Source: Rhodococcus sp. IEGM 1381
Lineage (GTDB): Bacteria > Actinomycetota > Actinomycetes > Mycobacteriales > Mycobacteriaceae
DNA: 64,000 nucleotides
Direction of reading: 5' to 3'
Assembly (NCBI RefSeq): GCF_030056795.1
Contig: NZ_JASHKQ010000001.1
Location: forward strand, 1,798,001 to 1,862,000
Shown one piece after another: positions 1-8,797 of the stretch. The position numbers and the translations under genes were made by a program. The notes under the pieces are model-generated. The model ran no database searches. It had not been told where the DNA came from and saw nothing but the letters and a program-made list of their open reading frames with translations. How positions within the stretch are numbered: position 1 is the stretch's first letter; every line of letters starts with the position of its first letter.

Positions 1-386
1 TTCAGGAACGAGAGCAGATCCGGGCCTGCGGACCGCTCAGTATCGATGTACGTCACGCCGCCCAAGTCGGTCTGCACGAAGTGGTGCTCGATGCGGCCGT
101 TGACGTCCAGGCTCAGGTTCTCGGCCGAGCTGCCGTCGGTCAGGTTCGTCACGAGTTGGCTCGAGATGGTGTTCAACCAGCTCAGGCGTTCGTCTCCGCT
201 GATGGCGACAACGAAGCGGTGCGATCGATCGATGACGGCGGCGCCGCTCACGGCGTCGCGTTGCTCGCCGAACGGATTGCCGTAGTGCCAGGCCACCCCG
301 GCGTCGACGCTGTCGTCCGGGGATCGAACGGCACCGGGAAGAGTGAGAAGAGGACTTGGGCTGATCGTCACGGAATCGGACACCAC
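1..386 (-). CDS. ygfZ: Folate-binding protein YgfZ (GcvT-like), 3' part outside window
   Basis: This is the N-terminal 128 residues of a minus-strand gene that runs off the left edge. The translation opens with two consecutive GTG codons (386 and 383). It then carries the GcvT-fold signature of YgfZ proteins: a tryptophan-containing segment WHYGNPFGEQRDAV, then AAVIDRSHRF, GDERLSWLNTISSQ and the beta-strand LDVNGRIEHHF. Family members bind tetrahydrofolate and help maintain iron-sulfur proteins such as MiaB. The C-terminal part with the conserved K-GC-GQE motif is outside the window. In mycobacteria the same family (Rv0811c) sits next to the aminodeoxychorismate lyase; here an SDF symporter gene lies between them. 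The gene diverges from the symporter across about 90 bp. Confidence 0.85.
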   Translation of the reverse strand, partial: MVSDSVTISPSPLLTLPGAVRSPDDSVDAGVAWHYGNPFGEQRDAVSGAAVIDRSHRFVVAISGDERLSWLNTISSQLVTNLTDGSSAENLSLDVNGRIEHHFVQTDLGGVTYIDTERSAGPDLLSFL

Positions 387-477
387 CCCATAGTAGGAGC
401 CTGGGGAGTCCGACGTTTTACCTACGTGCAACGCATCGGATATCCGGGGGCGATTTCCCCTGTCTAGGTTTCGAGCC

Positions 478-1776
478 GTGAAAGCTATGAGACACCCGGC
501 AGCACAAATAGGTCTGGCAGCGATCGGCGGAATCGTGTTCGGTCTGATCGTCGGTGACTGGGCCGCGAATCTGAAGTTCGTCGGCGATCTGTTCATCCGC
601 CTGATCCAGATGTCGATCGTGCCGTTGGTCATGGCATCGGTGATCGTGGCGACGGGATCCATGTCCGGAACAGGCACCGGCAAGATCGCGGTGCGAACGT
701 TCAAGTGGATGATCGGCTTCTCGTTCGTGGCAGCTGTGCTGGCGTGGCTGCTGAGCGTTCTCATCCGGCCCGGTGCAGGCATGGAATTCACTGCGCAACT
801 CGACCCGAGCCTGGAAGAGAGCGCGAGCGAGGCGCTCGGCTGGCAGGACACCTTGCTCAACTTCGTCTCGACCAATGTCTTCAGCGCGATGTCCACAGCG
901 ACGATGGTGCCGATCATCGTGTTCTCGTTGCTGTTCGGAATTGCGCTGCGCAACCACATCACCAAGACGGGCGACACCGGCGTACTGACGTTCATGGATC
1001 AGATTCAGCAGATCGTCCTGACGATGATTCGCCTCGTCATGACCATCGCTCCGGTCGGTGTCTTCTGTCTTCTCGCCGCTCTCGCCGGAGACGTCGGATT
1101 CTCCGTCGTCTCGACCGCGTTGAGCTACTTGGGGACCACCCTGCTTGGAGTGCTGATTCTCTTCGCACTGTTCGTGGTCGTGGTGACGGTACGAACCCGG
1201 TTGGATCCGAGAAGCTTGCCGAGCAAGCTCACCGAGCAGACGGCCATTGCCGTCACGACCACGAGTTCTGCAGTCACCTTCCCGACCGTTCTGAAGAACA
1301 CCGTGGAGAAGGTGGGTGTCAGCCAGAAAGTCGCCAACTTCACGCTGTCGATCGGACTCACCATGGGTTCGTACGGCGCGGTCCTCAACTACATGATCGT
1401 CGTGATGTTTCTTGCGCAGGCAGGCGACGTCGATCTCAGTGTCGGCCAGATTGCCCTCGGGATGGGTCTGGCGATCCTGCTGAACATGGGCACGATCACG
1501 GTGCCGGGTGGATTCCCGGTGATCGCGATGTTCCTCGCAACGTCGTTGGATCTGCCGTTCGAGGCGGTCGGCCTGTTGATCGCCGTCGACTGGTTCGCCG
1601 GAATCTTCCGCACCTTCCTCAACGTCAACGGCGACACGTTCGTCGCGATGTTGGTGGCCAACGCCGACGACGAGATCGACCGTGACGTCTACAACGGAAC
1701 CAAGTCGGTAGTAGCCGAGGACATCGACCTCGACGAGTACCGCGACGTGATGGCGCAGGCAGATCGAGCCGACTGA
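478..1776 (+). CDS. Dicarboxylate/amino acid:cation symporter (SDF/DAACS family)
   Basis: A 432-residue integral membrane protein of normal length for sodium- or proton-coupled glutamate/aspartate/C4-dicarboxylate carriers. It has the family layout: an N-terminal hydrophobic bundle, a serine/threonine-rich re-entrant loop (AVTTTSSAVTFP, about residue 265), and a late helix with the conserved FRTFLNVNGDTFVA stretch that carries the Asp and Asn contacting substrate and cation. The usual NMDGT motif of the seventh helix is not evident; the matching segment reads GSYGAVLNYM. That suggests a divergent substrate or coupling-ion preference, so I do not name GltP or DctA. GTG at 478 is used; ATG at 487 is the alternative. 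The next gene starts about 24 bp downstream on the same strand. Confidence 0.85.
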   Translation: MKAMRHPAAQIGLAAIGGIVFGLIVGDWAANLKFVGDLFIRLIQMSIVPLVMASVIVATGSMSGTGTGKIAVRTFKWMIGFSFVAAVLAWLLSVLIRPGAGMEFTAQLDPSLEESASEALGWQDTLLNFVSTNVFSAMSTATMVPIIVFSLLFGIALRNHITKTGDTGVLTFMDQIQQIVLTMIRLVMTIAPVGVFCLLAALAGDVGFSVVSTALSYLGTTLLGVLILFALFVVVVTVRTRLDPRSLPSKLTEQTAIAVTTTSSAVTFPTVLKNTVEKVGVSQKVANFTLSIGLTMGSYGAVLNYMIVVMFLAQAGDVDLSVGQIALGMGLAILLNMGTITVPGGFPVIAMFLATSLDLPFEAVGLLIAVDWFAGIFRTFLNVNGDTFVAMLVANADDEIDRDVYNGTKSVVAEDIDLDEYRDVMAQADRAD

Positions 1777-1799
1777 CCGTCTGCTCTACAGTGACGGCC

Positions 1800-2666
1800 A
1801 TGGCCGATTCGGTACTGGTGACGTTGGACGGCCGAGTGCACGACGCCGGGCAGCCGTTGTTGTTCGCCGACGACCTGGCTGCCGTGCGCGGCGACGGGGT
1901 GTTCGAGACACTGCTCGTGCGGGGCGGCGCAGCCTGCGCAGTGGAGTTGCACCTGGCCCGTCTGGCGGCGTCGGCGACGGCACTGGAACTGCCTGCCCCC
2001 GATCTCGACGAGTGGCGAACGGTGATCGACAAGTCCGTCGGTCTCTGGACCGAGGACTCGGTGGACGAGGCAGTGCTCCGATTGGTACTCAGTCGGGGAC
2101 GCGAGAGCAGCGGAGAGCCGACGGCGTTCGTGACGGTGGGGCCTCTTCCCGAGCGGGTGCGGACGGCGCGTGCGAACGGGGTGTCGGTGATCACGCTCGA
2201 TCGAGGCTATTCGGTCGAGTTCTCGGCGACTGCGCCGTGGCAGCTCGCCGGTGCGAAAACACTGTCGTACGCGACGAACATGGCTGCGCTGCGGCACGCG
2301 TCCGCCCAGGGGTCCGACGACGTCATCTACCTGAGCAGCGAGGGGCGGGTACTGGAAGGTCCGCGGTCCACGGTGGTGCTCGCGCGCGGTAAGACACTGG
2401 TCACACCGTCGGTGGAGCAAGGAATCCTGGCCGGAACAACCGTCGCCGGGTTGTTCCAGGTTGCCGAGACTGCCGGCTGGACCTGCGAGCACGGGCATCT
2501 GTACCCGGCGGATCTTATTGTGGCAGATAGCGTTTGGTTGGTCTCGAGTGTCACCCTCGCGGCGCGGGTGACAACGATGAACGGCGTAGTTCTCGGTCGT
2601 CCCGGGAGCGGTGAACAGGTGTCCGACATGGTCGATCGAGCCGTGGAAGTCGCCGCCACGAGATAA
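1800..2666 (+). CDS. pabC: Aminodeoxychorismate lyase (class IV aminotransferase fold)
   Basis: A PLP enzyme of fold type IV with about 288 residues. In folate synthesis it would release pyruvate from 4-amino-4-deoxychorismate to give p-aminobenzoate. The family is recognisable from GDGVFETLLVRGG near the N-terminus, the PLP lysine in GAKTLSYATNM (about residue 150) and the E-G-P-ST segment EGRVLEGPRSTVVLARG, followed by TPSVEQGILAGTT. It matches the Rv0812-type protein that lies beside YgfZ in mycobacteria. ATG 1800 was chosen; an in-frame GTG at 1791 would add three residues. A branched-chain aminotransferase or D-amino-acid transaminase has the same fold and cannot be excluded from motifs alone, but the neighbourhood favours PabC. 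Confidence 0.8.
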   Translation: MADSVLVTLDGRVHDAGQPLLFADDLAAVRGDGVFETLLVRGGAACAVELHLARLAASATALELPAPDLDEWRTVIDKSVGLWTEDSVDEAVLRLVLSRGRESSGEPTAFVTVGPLPERVRTARANGVSVITLDRGYSVEFSATAPWQLAGAKTLSYATNMAALRHASAQGSDDVIYLSSEGRVLEGPRSTVVLARGKTLVTPSVEQGILAGTTVAGLFQVAETAGWTCEHGHLYPADLIVADSVWLVSSVTLAARVTTMNGVVLGRPGSGEQVSDMVDRAVEVAATR

Positions 2667-2698
2667 GAGCCCAACGACCCTGCCGAAAGACTCTTCCC

Positions 2699-2718
2699 TA
2701 CTACTACTTGTAGTAGTA
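2699..2718. promoter_or_regulatory. Palindromic operator-like site upstream of cydA
   Basis: Two perfect 8-bp arms, TACTACTA (2699-2706) and TAGTAGTA (2711-2718), flank a CTTG centre. The site lies in the 130 bp between pabC and cydA, about 80 bp before the cydA start. Dyads built on TAC...GTA are typical of BlaI/MecI/CopY-type repressors, but no such regulator is encoded in this window, so the binding protein is unknown. An operator for a redox or copper repressor controlling cydABDC is the working idea. Confidence 0.5.
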
Positions 2719-2797
2719 CATTCGAGTTTGTCGCGGGACAACGCCCTGACCTGCGGTGTTGCCCGTCACAGCTCGGGTGGAAGAGTTCGGAGTATCT

Positions 2798-4348
2798 ATG
2801 GACGCGTTGGATGTCTCGCGGTGGCAGTTCGGTATCACCACCGTTTATCACTTCATTCTCGTACCTCTCACGATCGGCCTCGCGCCGATAGTGGCCGCCA
2901 TGCAGACCATGTGGGTGATCACCGGCAAGGACTCCTGGTACCGGCTGACCAAGTTCTTCGGCAAGTTGTTCCTCATCAACTTCGCACTCGGCGTCGCGAC
3001 CGGAATCGTGCAGGAATTCCAATTCGGAATGAACTGGAGCGAATACTCGCGCTTCGTCGGTGACGTGTTCGGCGCGCCCCTCGCACTCGAGGGGTTGGTG
3101 GCATTCTTCCTCGAGTCCACGTTCCTCGGGCTGTGGATCTTCGGGTGGAGCAGACTACCCAAACTCGTTCATCTGGCGACGATTTGGCTCGTGGCCATCG
3201 GCGTGAACGCCTCGGCCTTCTTCATCATCGCAGCAAACTCGTGGATGCAGCATCCCGTCGGCGCGATCTACAACGAAGAGACCGGCCGCGCCGAGCTCAC
3301 CGACATCTGGGCGCTGCTCACCAACAACACTGCGCTGGCGGCCTTTCCGCACGCCGTCGCAGGTGCATTTCTCACCGCCGCAACCTTCGTCGCCGGCATC
3401 TCCGGTTGGTGGATGGTGCGCGAGGCGCGGAAGAAGAAGGCCCAGAATGAGCTCGACACACTCCCGGCCAACGGGGTCACTCCGCAGGCTGCGCTCCCGG
3501 CCAATGGGGTCACTCCGCAGGCTGCGCTCCCGGCCACCGACTCGCGGACGATGTTTCGGTCGGCAGCGCGCATGTCCTTCATCGTCATGATCGTCGCGGG
3601 CGGCGCGCTCGCCGTCACCGGAGACATTCAGGGCAAGCTCATGTTCGAGCAACAGCCGATGAAGATGGCATCCGCAGAATCGTTGTGCGACACAGAAACC
3701 GGAGCCAGCTTCTCGCTCCTGACCGTGGGTACCCACAACAATTGCGAATCCGTGGTGCACCTCATCTCGATTCCCGGCCTCACCTCGTTCCTGGCGGAGA
3801 ACGACTTCGGTGCCACCGTGCAGGGCGTCAACCAGCTACAGGATCAGTACGAACAGCAGTTCGGCCCGGGTAATTACAAACCCAACCTGTTCGTCACGTA
3901 CTGGGCATTCCGGATGATGATCGGACTGGCCGCAGGCTCGGCCCTGCTCGCCGTCGCGGGCCTGTGGGTCACCCGAGGTGGCCGGATTCCCGACCAGAAG
4001 TGGTTCTCGTGGTTGTCATTGTTGGCCATTCCGACTCCGTTCCTGGCCAACAGTGCCGGCTGGATCTTCACCGAAATGGGCCGTCAGCCATGGGTTGTCG
4101 CGCCGAATCTCTCGGGAGTCGATCAGATTCGGCTCACCGTCGATCAAGGCGTCTCCGACCATCCCGTCGGCCTCGTCGTCGCCTCGCTGGTGACGTTCAC
4201 GCTGCTCTACGCCGCTCTCGGGGGCGTCTGGTTCTACCTGCTTCGGCGCTACGTCATCGAAGGACCTCTCGACCACGACGCGCACCCGCACGTCGACCCA
4301 CCGGATTCGGAAGACGAAGAGCCCAAACAGCTCTCGTTCGCGTACTAG
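2798..4348 (+). CDS. cydA: Cytochrome bd ubiquinol oxidase subunit I
   Basis: The 516-residue haem-bearing subunit of the bd-type quinol oxidase, which reduces oxygen to water at high affinity in the cytoplasmic membrane. Visible signatures are the early haem b595 histidine (TTVYHFILVPLTIG), the helices around GRQPW (EMGRQPWVVAPN, about residue 430), and multiple hydrophobic segments. ATG 2798 follows GGAG with good spacing and begins MDALDVSRWQF; the longer in-frame extension to 2756 lacks support. The loop near residues 222-247 carries a near-identical tandem repeat (LPANGVTPQAA twice, then LPA) not expected in CydA. First gene of cydABDC; cydB follows after 9 bp. Confidence 0.95.
   Translation: MDALDVSRWQFGITTVYHFILVPLTIGLAPIVAAMQTMWVITGKDSWYRLTKFFGKLFLINFALGVATGIVQEFQFGMNWSEYSRFVGDVFGAPLALEGLVAFFLESTFLGLWIFGWSRLPKLVHLATIWLVAIGVNASAFFIIAANSWMQHPVGAIYNEETGRAELTDIWALLTNNTALAAFPHAVAGAFLTAATFVAGISGWWMVREARKKKAQNELDTLPANGVTPQAALPANGVTPQAALPATDSRTMFRSAARMSFIVMIVAGGALAVTGDIQGKLMFEQQPMKMASAESLCDTETGASFSLLTVGTHNNCESVVHLISIPGLTSFLAENDFGATVQGVNQLQDQYEQQFGPGNYKPNLFVTYWAFRMMIGLAAGSALLAVAGLWVTRGGRIPDQKWFSWLSLLAIPTPFLANSAGWIFTEMGRQPWVVAPNLSGVDQIRLTVDQGVSDHPVGLVVASLVTFTLLYAALGGVWFYLLRRYVIEGPLDHDAHPHVDPPDSEDEEPKQLSFAY
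3461..3537. repeat. 33-bp tandem repeat inside cydA
   Basis: Two copies of a 33-bp unit (3461-3493 and 3494-3526) differ at one base and are followed by an 11-bp partial third copy. They are in frame and encode LPANGVTPQAA twice within a loop of CydA. The near-identity at DNA level, including wobble positions, suggests a recent duplication or insertion of a dispersed short repeat rather than ancient protein structure. Confidence 0.85.
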
Positions 4349-4357
4349 GGGATAGCC

Positions 4358-5395
4358 ATGTCACTGCCCGAATTCTGGTTCCTCATCATCGCCTTCTTCT
4401 TCGTCGGCTACTTCGTGCTCGAAGGCTTCGACTTCGGCGTCGGTATGCTCATGCCCATCCTGGGCAGGCACCCGGACGCGGCGACGGGTGAGAAGCGCAG
4501 GCGTGCCGTCCTGAATACGATCGGTCCGGTCTGGGACGGTAACGAAGTCTGGCTCATCACTGCAGGCGGCGCCCTCTTCGCAGCGTTTCCCGAGTGGTAC
4601 GCCACGTTGTTCTCGGGCTTCTACCTGCCGCTGTTGTTGATCCTGGTGGCGCTGATCCTGCGTATCTGCGCCATCGAATGGCGCGGAAAGATCGACGACC
4701 CGACGTGGCGTCGGCGCTGCGACATCGGAATCGGCATCGGCTCGTGGGTTCCGGCGGTGCTGTGGGGCGTCGCGTTCGCCAACATCGTGCGCGGAGTCGC
4801 GATCGACGAGAACAAGAAGGTCACCGCAGGGTTCTTCGACCTACTCAACCCGTACGCACTGCTCGGCGGAGTAACGATGGCCGTGGTGTTCGCACTGCAC
4901 GGTGCCGTGTTCATCGCGCTGAAGACCTCCGGCGACGTACACGAGGACTCGGTGAAAATGGCGGCGTGGCTTTCGGTTCCGGCAGTGCTCGTCGGTGGAG
5001 CCTTCGCGCTGTGGACACAACTCGCGTACGGGAAGACCTGGACCTGGGTACTCGTCGCGGTCGCAGCAGTGGCGCTGCTTCTCGTCGTCGCGCTGACGGC
5101 GAAAGTACGCGAAGGCTGGGCCTTCGTCTTCACCAGCATCGCCATCGTCGCCGTCGTCGTGCTGCTGTTCGCCGCCCTGTTCCCCAACGTCATGCCGTCC
5201 AGCACGGACGCCGCCTTCGATCTCACCATCGCGAACGCGTCGTCCAGCCCGTACACGTTGAAGGTGATGACATGGGCCGCGGCCTTCGCTGCCCCCGTCG
5301 TCATCGGCTACCAGGCCTGGACGTACTGGGTCTTCCGGCAACGCATTTCGAGCGCTCAGATACCTGATTCGATCGGACTGACGGTGAAGTCGTGA
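4358..5395 (+). CDS. cydB: Cytochrome bd ubiquinol oxidase subunit II
   Basis: The 345-residue second membrane subunit of cytochrome bd oxidase, stabilising the haems held by CydA. Family motifs are clear near the N-terminus: FDFGVGMLMP, then GPVWDGNEVWLITAGGALFAAFP, followed by eight or so hydrophobic helices. It starts 9 bp after cydA. Its stop codon overlaps the GTG start of cydD in a GTGA arrangement, which indicates translational coupling and supports one transcript for cydABDC. Length and sequence are ordinary for actinobacterial CydB. Confidence 0.95.
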   Translation: MSLPEFWFLIIAFFFVGYFVLEGFDFGVGMLMPILGRHPDAATGEKRRRAVLNTIGPVWDGNEVWLITAGGALFAAFPEWYATLFSGFYLPLLLILVALILRICAIEWRGKIDDPTWRRRCDIGIGIGSWVPAVLWGVAFANIVRGVAIDENKKVTAGFFDLLNPYALLGGVTMAVVFALHGAVFIALKTSGDVHEDSVKMAAWLSVPAVLVGGAFALWTQLAYGKTWTWVLVAVAAVALLLVVALTAKVREGWAFVFTSIAIVAVVVLLFAALFPNVMPSSTDAAFDLTIANASSSPYTLKVMTWAAAFAAPVVIGYQAWTYWVFRQRISSAQIPDSIGLTVKS

Positions 5396-7080
5396 GCGCA
5401 CCCGCCCGCTCGCGGGCACCGGTCGATCCCAGACTGTGGAAGTACTCTCACTCCGCGCGCGGCTACCTCTTCGCGACGGTCGGGCTGTCGACCGTCGTCA
5501 CCCTGTGCATCATCGTGAGTGCGCTTGCCATCGGCCGCGTTCTGGCCGGCGTCATCACCGACTCGACGGCCAGGTCGTTGTCCGATTGGACCACGGAACT
5601 GGTGGTGCTGGCATGTGCGACGGCAGTTCGCGTGGTCGCGACCGGAGCCCAGTCTCGGTACGCGCACCGGTCGGCATCGCGAGTGGTGGCCGAGCTGGAG
5701 CTCGAAGTGCTCACGACCGCAACTGGTTTCGAGCCTCGGGAGCTCGACGCCCAACGTGAAGAGCTGGCGGTCGTCGTGACTCGCGCCATCGGCGGATTGC
5801 GGGCATACCTGATCGGCTACGTACCGGCGCTGGTGCTGGCCGTCATAGTCACCCCGTTGGTCCTGATCGTCATCCTCACCCAGGACGTGACGTCGGCGGT
5901 GATCATCGCGGTGACCCTGCCGCTCATCCCGATCTTCATGATCCTGATCGGACTTCTGACCAAGGGGCGAGCGGCTGCGACGCTCACCACGATGACCCGG
6001 CTGTCGGCGCAGTTGCTCGATTTGTTGGCCGGTCTGCCGACATTGCGCGCGCTGGGGCGCGAACACGGGCCCGCAGCCCGCATCCGGGCGCTGGGCGATG
6101 CACATCGGCGAACGACGATGCATGCGTTGAAGGTTGCCTTCCTCTCGTCGATGGTGCTGGAACTGCTCGCGACCCTGTGTGTCGCGCTGGTGGCCGTCGG
6201 CATCGGACTGCGGCTGGTATTCGGGGAGATGACACTGGAGGCAGGCATCGTCGCGTTGATTCTCGCGCCCGAGGTGTACTTTCCACTGCGGTCCGTGGGC
6301 ACGCAGTTCCATGCGGCCGAGGACGGCGTCGAAGCCGCGAGCCGGGCATTCCGAGTGTTGGATCGCCGGACGGTTCGGCCGAGTGGTGGTCGAACGGTCG
6401 ACGCCTCGGCCGCGAACATCGAACTCGACGGGCTCACCGTCACGAGTCGGGACGGCGAGGCTCCGGCAGAGCTCAGTGCATTGTGCCGAGCGGGCACCGT
6501 CACGGTGCTGACCGGGCCGAACGGCGCGGGCAAATCGACTGCACTACAAGCAATCCTGGGTCTGACAACGCCATCGAGCGGCGTGGTGAGAATCGGGGGA
6601 GTGCCGGTGGCCGACCTCGACCTCGAACAGTGGTGGGCGCAGGTTGCCTGGCTTCCGCAGCGGCCGGTGTTGTTGCCCGGCACGCTGTACGAGAACGTCA
6701 CCCTGCATGGAGTGCCCGAGCCGGATGCCTTGGACGCGGCGTGCCGTTCGGCCGGCTTCGACGAGGTCCTCCGAGATCATCCGGCCGGCTGGGACACCCG
6801 CGTCGGTCAGGGCGGAGTGGGGCTGTCGCTCGGAGAACTGCAGCGTCTCGCCCTTACCCGGACCTTCGTCTCGAATGCGCCGGTGATGGTGCTGGACGAG
6901 CCGACCGCGCACCTCGATTCAGCGGGTGAAAAGACTGTGCTGCACGCTGTTCGAGCCGCGGCCGATCGAGGGGTCACCGTCGTGATGGTGGGTCACCGGC
7001 GGTCGGTGTTGCATGCCGCCGACCGCGTCGTCGAGGTGCACCGTAGTGCGCGCGCGGTGCCGGAGTTCGATCATGTCTGA
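5392..7080 (+). CDS. cydD: Thiol reductant ABC exporter subunit CydD
   Basis: A 562-residue ABC half-transporter with an N-terminal six-helix permease (about residues 20-310) and a C-terminal ATPase. The ATPase shows Walker A GPNGAGKST, a variant signature LSLGELQRLAL and Walker B VMVLDEPTAHLD. With CydC it forms the heterodimer that exports glutathione/cysteine in E. coli and is needed for bd oxidase assembly; in an actinobacterium the exported thiol could be mycothiol or cysteine. The start GTG overlaps the cydB stop by 4 bp, and the end overlaps the start of cydC by 8 bp. Confidence 0.93.
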   Translation: MSAPARSRAPVDPRLWKYSHSARGYLFATVGLSTVVTLCIIVSALAIGRVLAGVITDSTARSLSDWTTELVVLACATAVRVVATGAQSRYAHRSASRVVAELELEVLTTATGFEPRELDAQREELAVVVTRAIGGLRAYLIGYVPALVLAVIVTPLVLIVILTQDVTSAVIIAVTLPLIPIFMILIGLLTKGRAAATLTTMTRLSAQLLDLLAGLPTLRALGREHGPAARIRALGDAHRRTTMHALKVAFLSSMVLELLATLCVALVAVGIGLRLVFGEMTLEAGIVALILAPEVYFPLRSVGTQFHAAEDGVEAASRAFRVLDRRTVRPSGGRTVDASAANIELDGLTVTSRDGEAPAELSALCRAGTVTVLTGPNGAGKSTALQAILGLTTPSSGVVRIGGVPVADLDLEQWWAQVAWLPQRPVLLPGTLYENVTLHGVPEPDALDAACRSAGFDEVLRDHPAGWDTRVGQGGVGLSLGELQRLALTRTFVSNAPVMVLDEPTAHLDSAGEKTVLHAVRAAADRGVTVVMVGHRRSVLHAADRVVEVHRSARAVPEFDHV

Positions 7081-8707
7081 TCTGCGGCAGGCGTTGGGCC
7101 TGTTGGAGCTCTCGCCGCGGCGGGTGGCGGTGGCTGTTGCTGCCGGAGTGGCGACGCTCGGGAGTGCGCTGGCTCTGGCCGCGCTGTCGGCATGGTTGAT
7201 CACCCGGGCCTGGCAGATGCCACCGGTGCTGGATCTGTCCGTGGCGGTGGTCGCCGTTCGGGCGCTGGGCATTTCGCGGGGAGTGTTCCGATATCTGGAA
7301 CGACTGTCCACACACGATGCGGCGCTGCGTGGTACGACGGCAGCTCGCACCGGAATCTACGACAGGTTGGCGAACGGAAACGGGGCGATCCATCTGCGGC
7401 GCGGTGACGTTCTCGCTCGCACCGGAGCCGATGTCGACGTGCTGGGCGACGTCGTCGTTCGGGCCGTCGTACCCATCTGTGTCAGCGTCGTGATGATGTT
7501 CGCGGCGGTGGGCCTGCTCGCCGGCATTGCGCCTGCTGCCGCGTCGATCCTGGCGGTGGCGTTGCTGATCGCCGGAGTGGGCGCCCCGATGCTGGCGGCG
7601 CGGTCGGCGAGGATCGCGGAAGAGGCCGGTGCCGACGCCGACGCACGGTTCGCGGAGTCGGCTGTCCGTGCCCTCGACCATGCTGCGGAACTGCGGGTCG
7701 CAGGGCGACTCGACGCAACACTGGCCGAGGCTCGAAGCGCAGCACAGGCTTCGGTGGTTGCCCGGGATCGCGCCGCCCGTCCGTCGGCCATCGCCGACGC
7801 CGCTGGGCCGCTGTCGATCGGCGCATCGGTGATCGGGTCCTTGCTCGTCGGAATCGGGCTCTACGGACCGGACGGAGGCACCGCCGGTGGTATGACGCCG
7901 ATGGCACTGGCGATCATCGTGTTGGTTCCGCTGGCTGCCTTCGAGGCGACTGCCGCGCTCCCCGGGGCGGCAATCGCGCTGATGCGCGGCAGAATCGCAG
8001 CCACCAGAATCGTGGCCATGCTCGATGCGGCTCCGCCGCATGTGCACGACTCCCCTGATGGGTCGTTCCGCGGGCTCCACTCCCGCTGGACCCCTGCTAC
8101 GAACTTCCGTGCACATGCGCGGAGCGCTCTCATCGGGCCCAGCGGGTCGGGTAAAACGACGATGTTGCGCGCACTTGCCGAGGAATACGGCTCGGACGCA
8201 GCGTTGTTCGCCGAGGACGCGCATTTGTTCGACACCTCGATTCTGGAGAATCTGCGGGTGGTACGCGGCGACGTGAACGAGCAGGAAGCAGCGAAGGCAC
8301 TGCGGAAAGTCGGCCTCGGATCGTGGCTCGACGCGATGCCCCTCGGTGTCCACACGACCCTGGTCGGCGGCGCACAGGCGGTGTCCGGGGGAGAGAGACG
8401 CAGGCTGCTGCTCGCGCGCGCTCTGCTCGGTACCGCACCGATCGTGCTGCTGGACGAGCCGACGGAACATCTCGACAGAGTCTCCGGCGAGCGGATACTG
8501 CGCGAGCTGCTCACCACCGACGGCGGCCTGTTCGGTGCCGACCGAACCGTGGTGGTCGTCACCCATCAACTGCCGGAGAACACCGACGCCGACCAGGTGA
8601 TCGATCTCGGCGCAGATGCGAAGAAAAAACACTTTGCCGACTCGGAATCTCCGGCGTACGTTGGGAGTACACGAGAGAGGAGGTGGTCTGAAGTTGATGA
8701 ACTCTAG
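7073..8707 (+). CDS. cydC: Thiol reductant ABC exporter subunit CydC
   Basis: A 544-residue partner of CydD: permease helices in the first 300 residues, then an ATPase with Walker A GPSGSGKTT, signature VSGGERRRLLLARALL and Walker B IVLLDEPTEHLD. ATG 7073 (MSDLRQALGLLEL) is the chosen start because it overlaps the cydD stop by 8 bp; an upstream in-frame extension to 7013 would run deep into cydD. The linker before the ATPase looks short, with HSRWTPATNFRAHARSALIGPSG leading directly to Walker A. It is the last gene of the cyd operon and is followed by a branched hairpin at 8798-8858. Confidence 0.92.
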   Translation: MSDLRQALGLLELSPRRVAVAVAAGVATLGSALALAALSAWLITRAWQMPPVLDLSVAVVAVRALGISRGVFRYLERLSTHDAALRGTTAARTGIYDRLANGNGAIHLRRGDVLARTGADVDVLGDVVVRAVVPICVSVVMMFAAVGLLAGIAPAAASILAVALLIAGVGAPMLAARSARIAEEAGADADARFAESAVRALDHAAELRVAGRLDATLAEARSAAQASVVARDRAARPSAIADAAGPLSIGASVIGSLLVGIGLYGPDGGTAGGMTPMALAIIVLVPLAAFEATAALPGAAIALMRGRIAATRIVAMLDAAPPHVHDSPDGSFRGLHSRWTPATNFRAHARSALIGPSGSGKTTMLRALAEEYGSDAALFAEDAHLFDTSILENLRVVRGDVNEQEAAKALRKVGLGSWLDAMPLGVHTTLVGGAQAVSGGERRRLLLARALLGTAPIVLLDEPTEHLDRVSGERILRELLTTDGGLFGADRTVVVVTHQLPENTDADQVIDLGADAKKKHFADSESPAYVGSTRERRWSEVDEL

Positions 8708-8797
8708 GACGCGTGAGGTGGCTGTCAGCTAGCCGCTATCGCTGACGGATTCACTGCGAAGACCGCGCGAGCGGCAGGCGAATCCCAGGCAGCTACC

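Noticed and set aside
6974-8632. 552-codon minus-strand ORF
   Set aside because: Antisense to cydC; composition rich in Gln, Arg and His as expected from the high-GC complementary frame.
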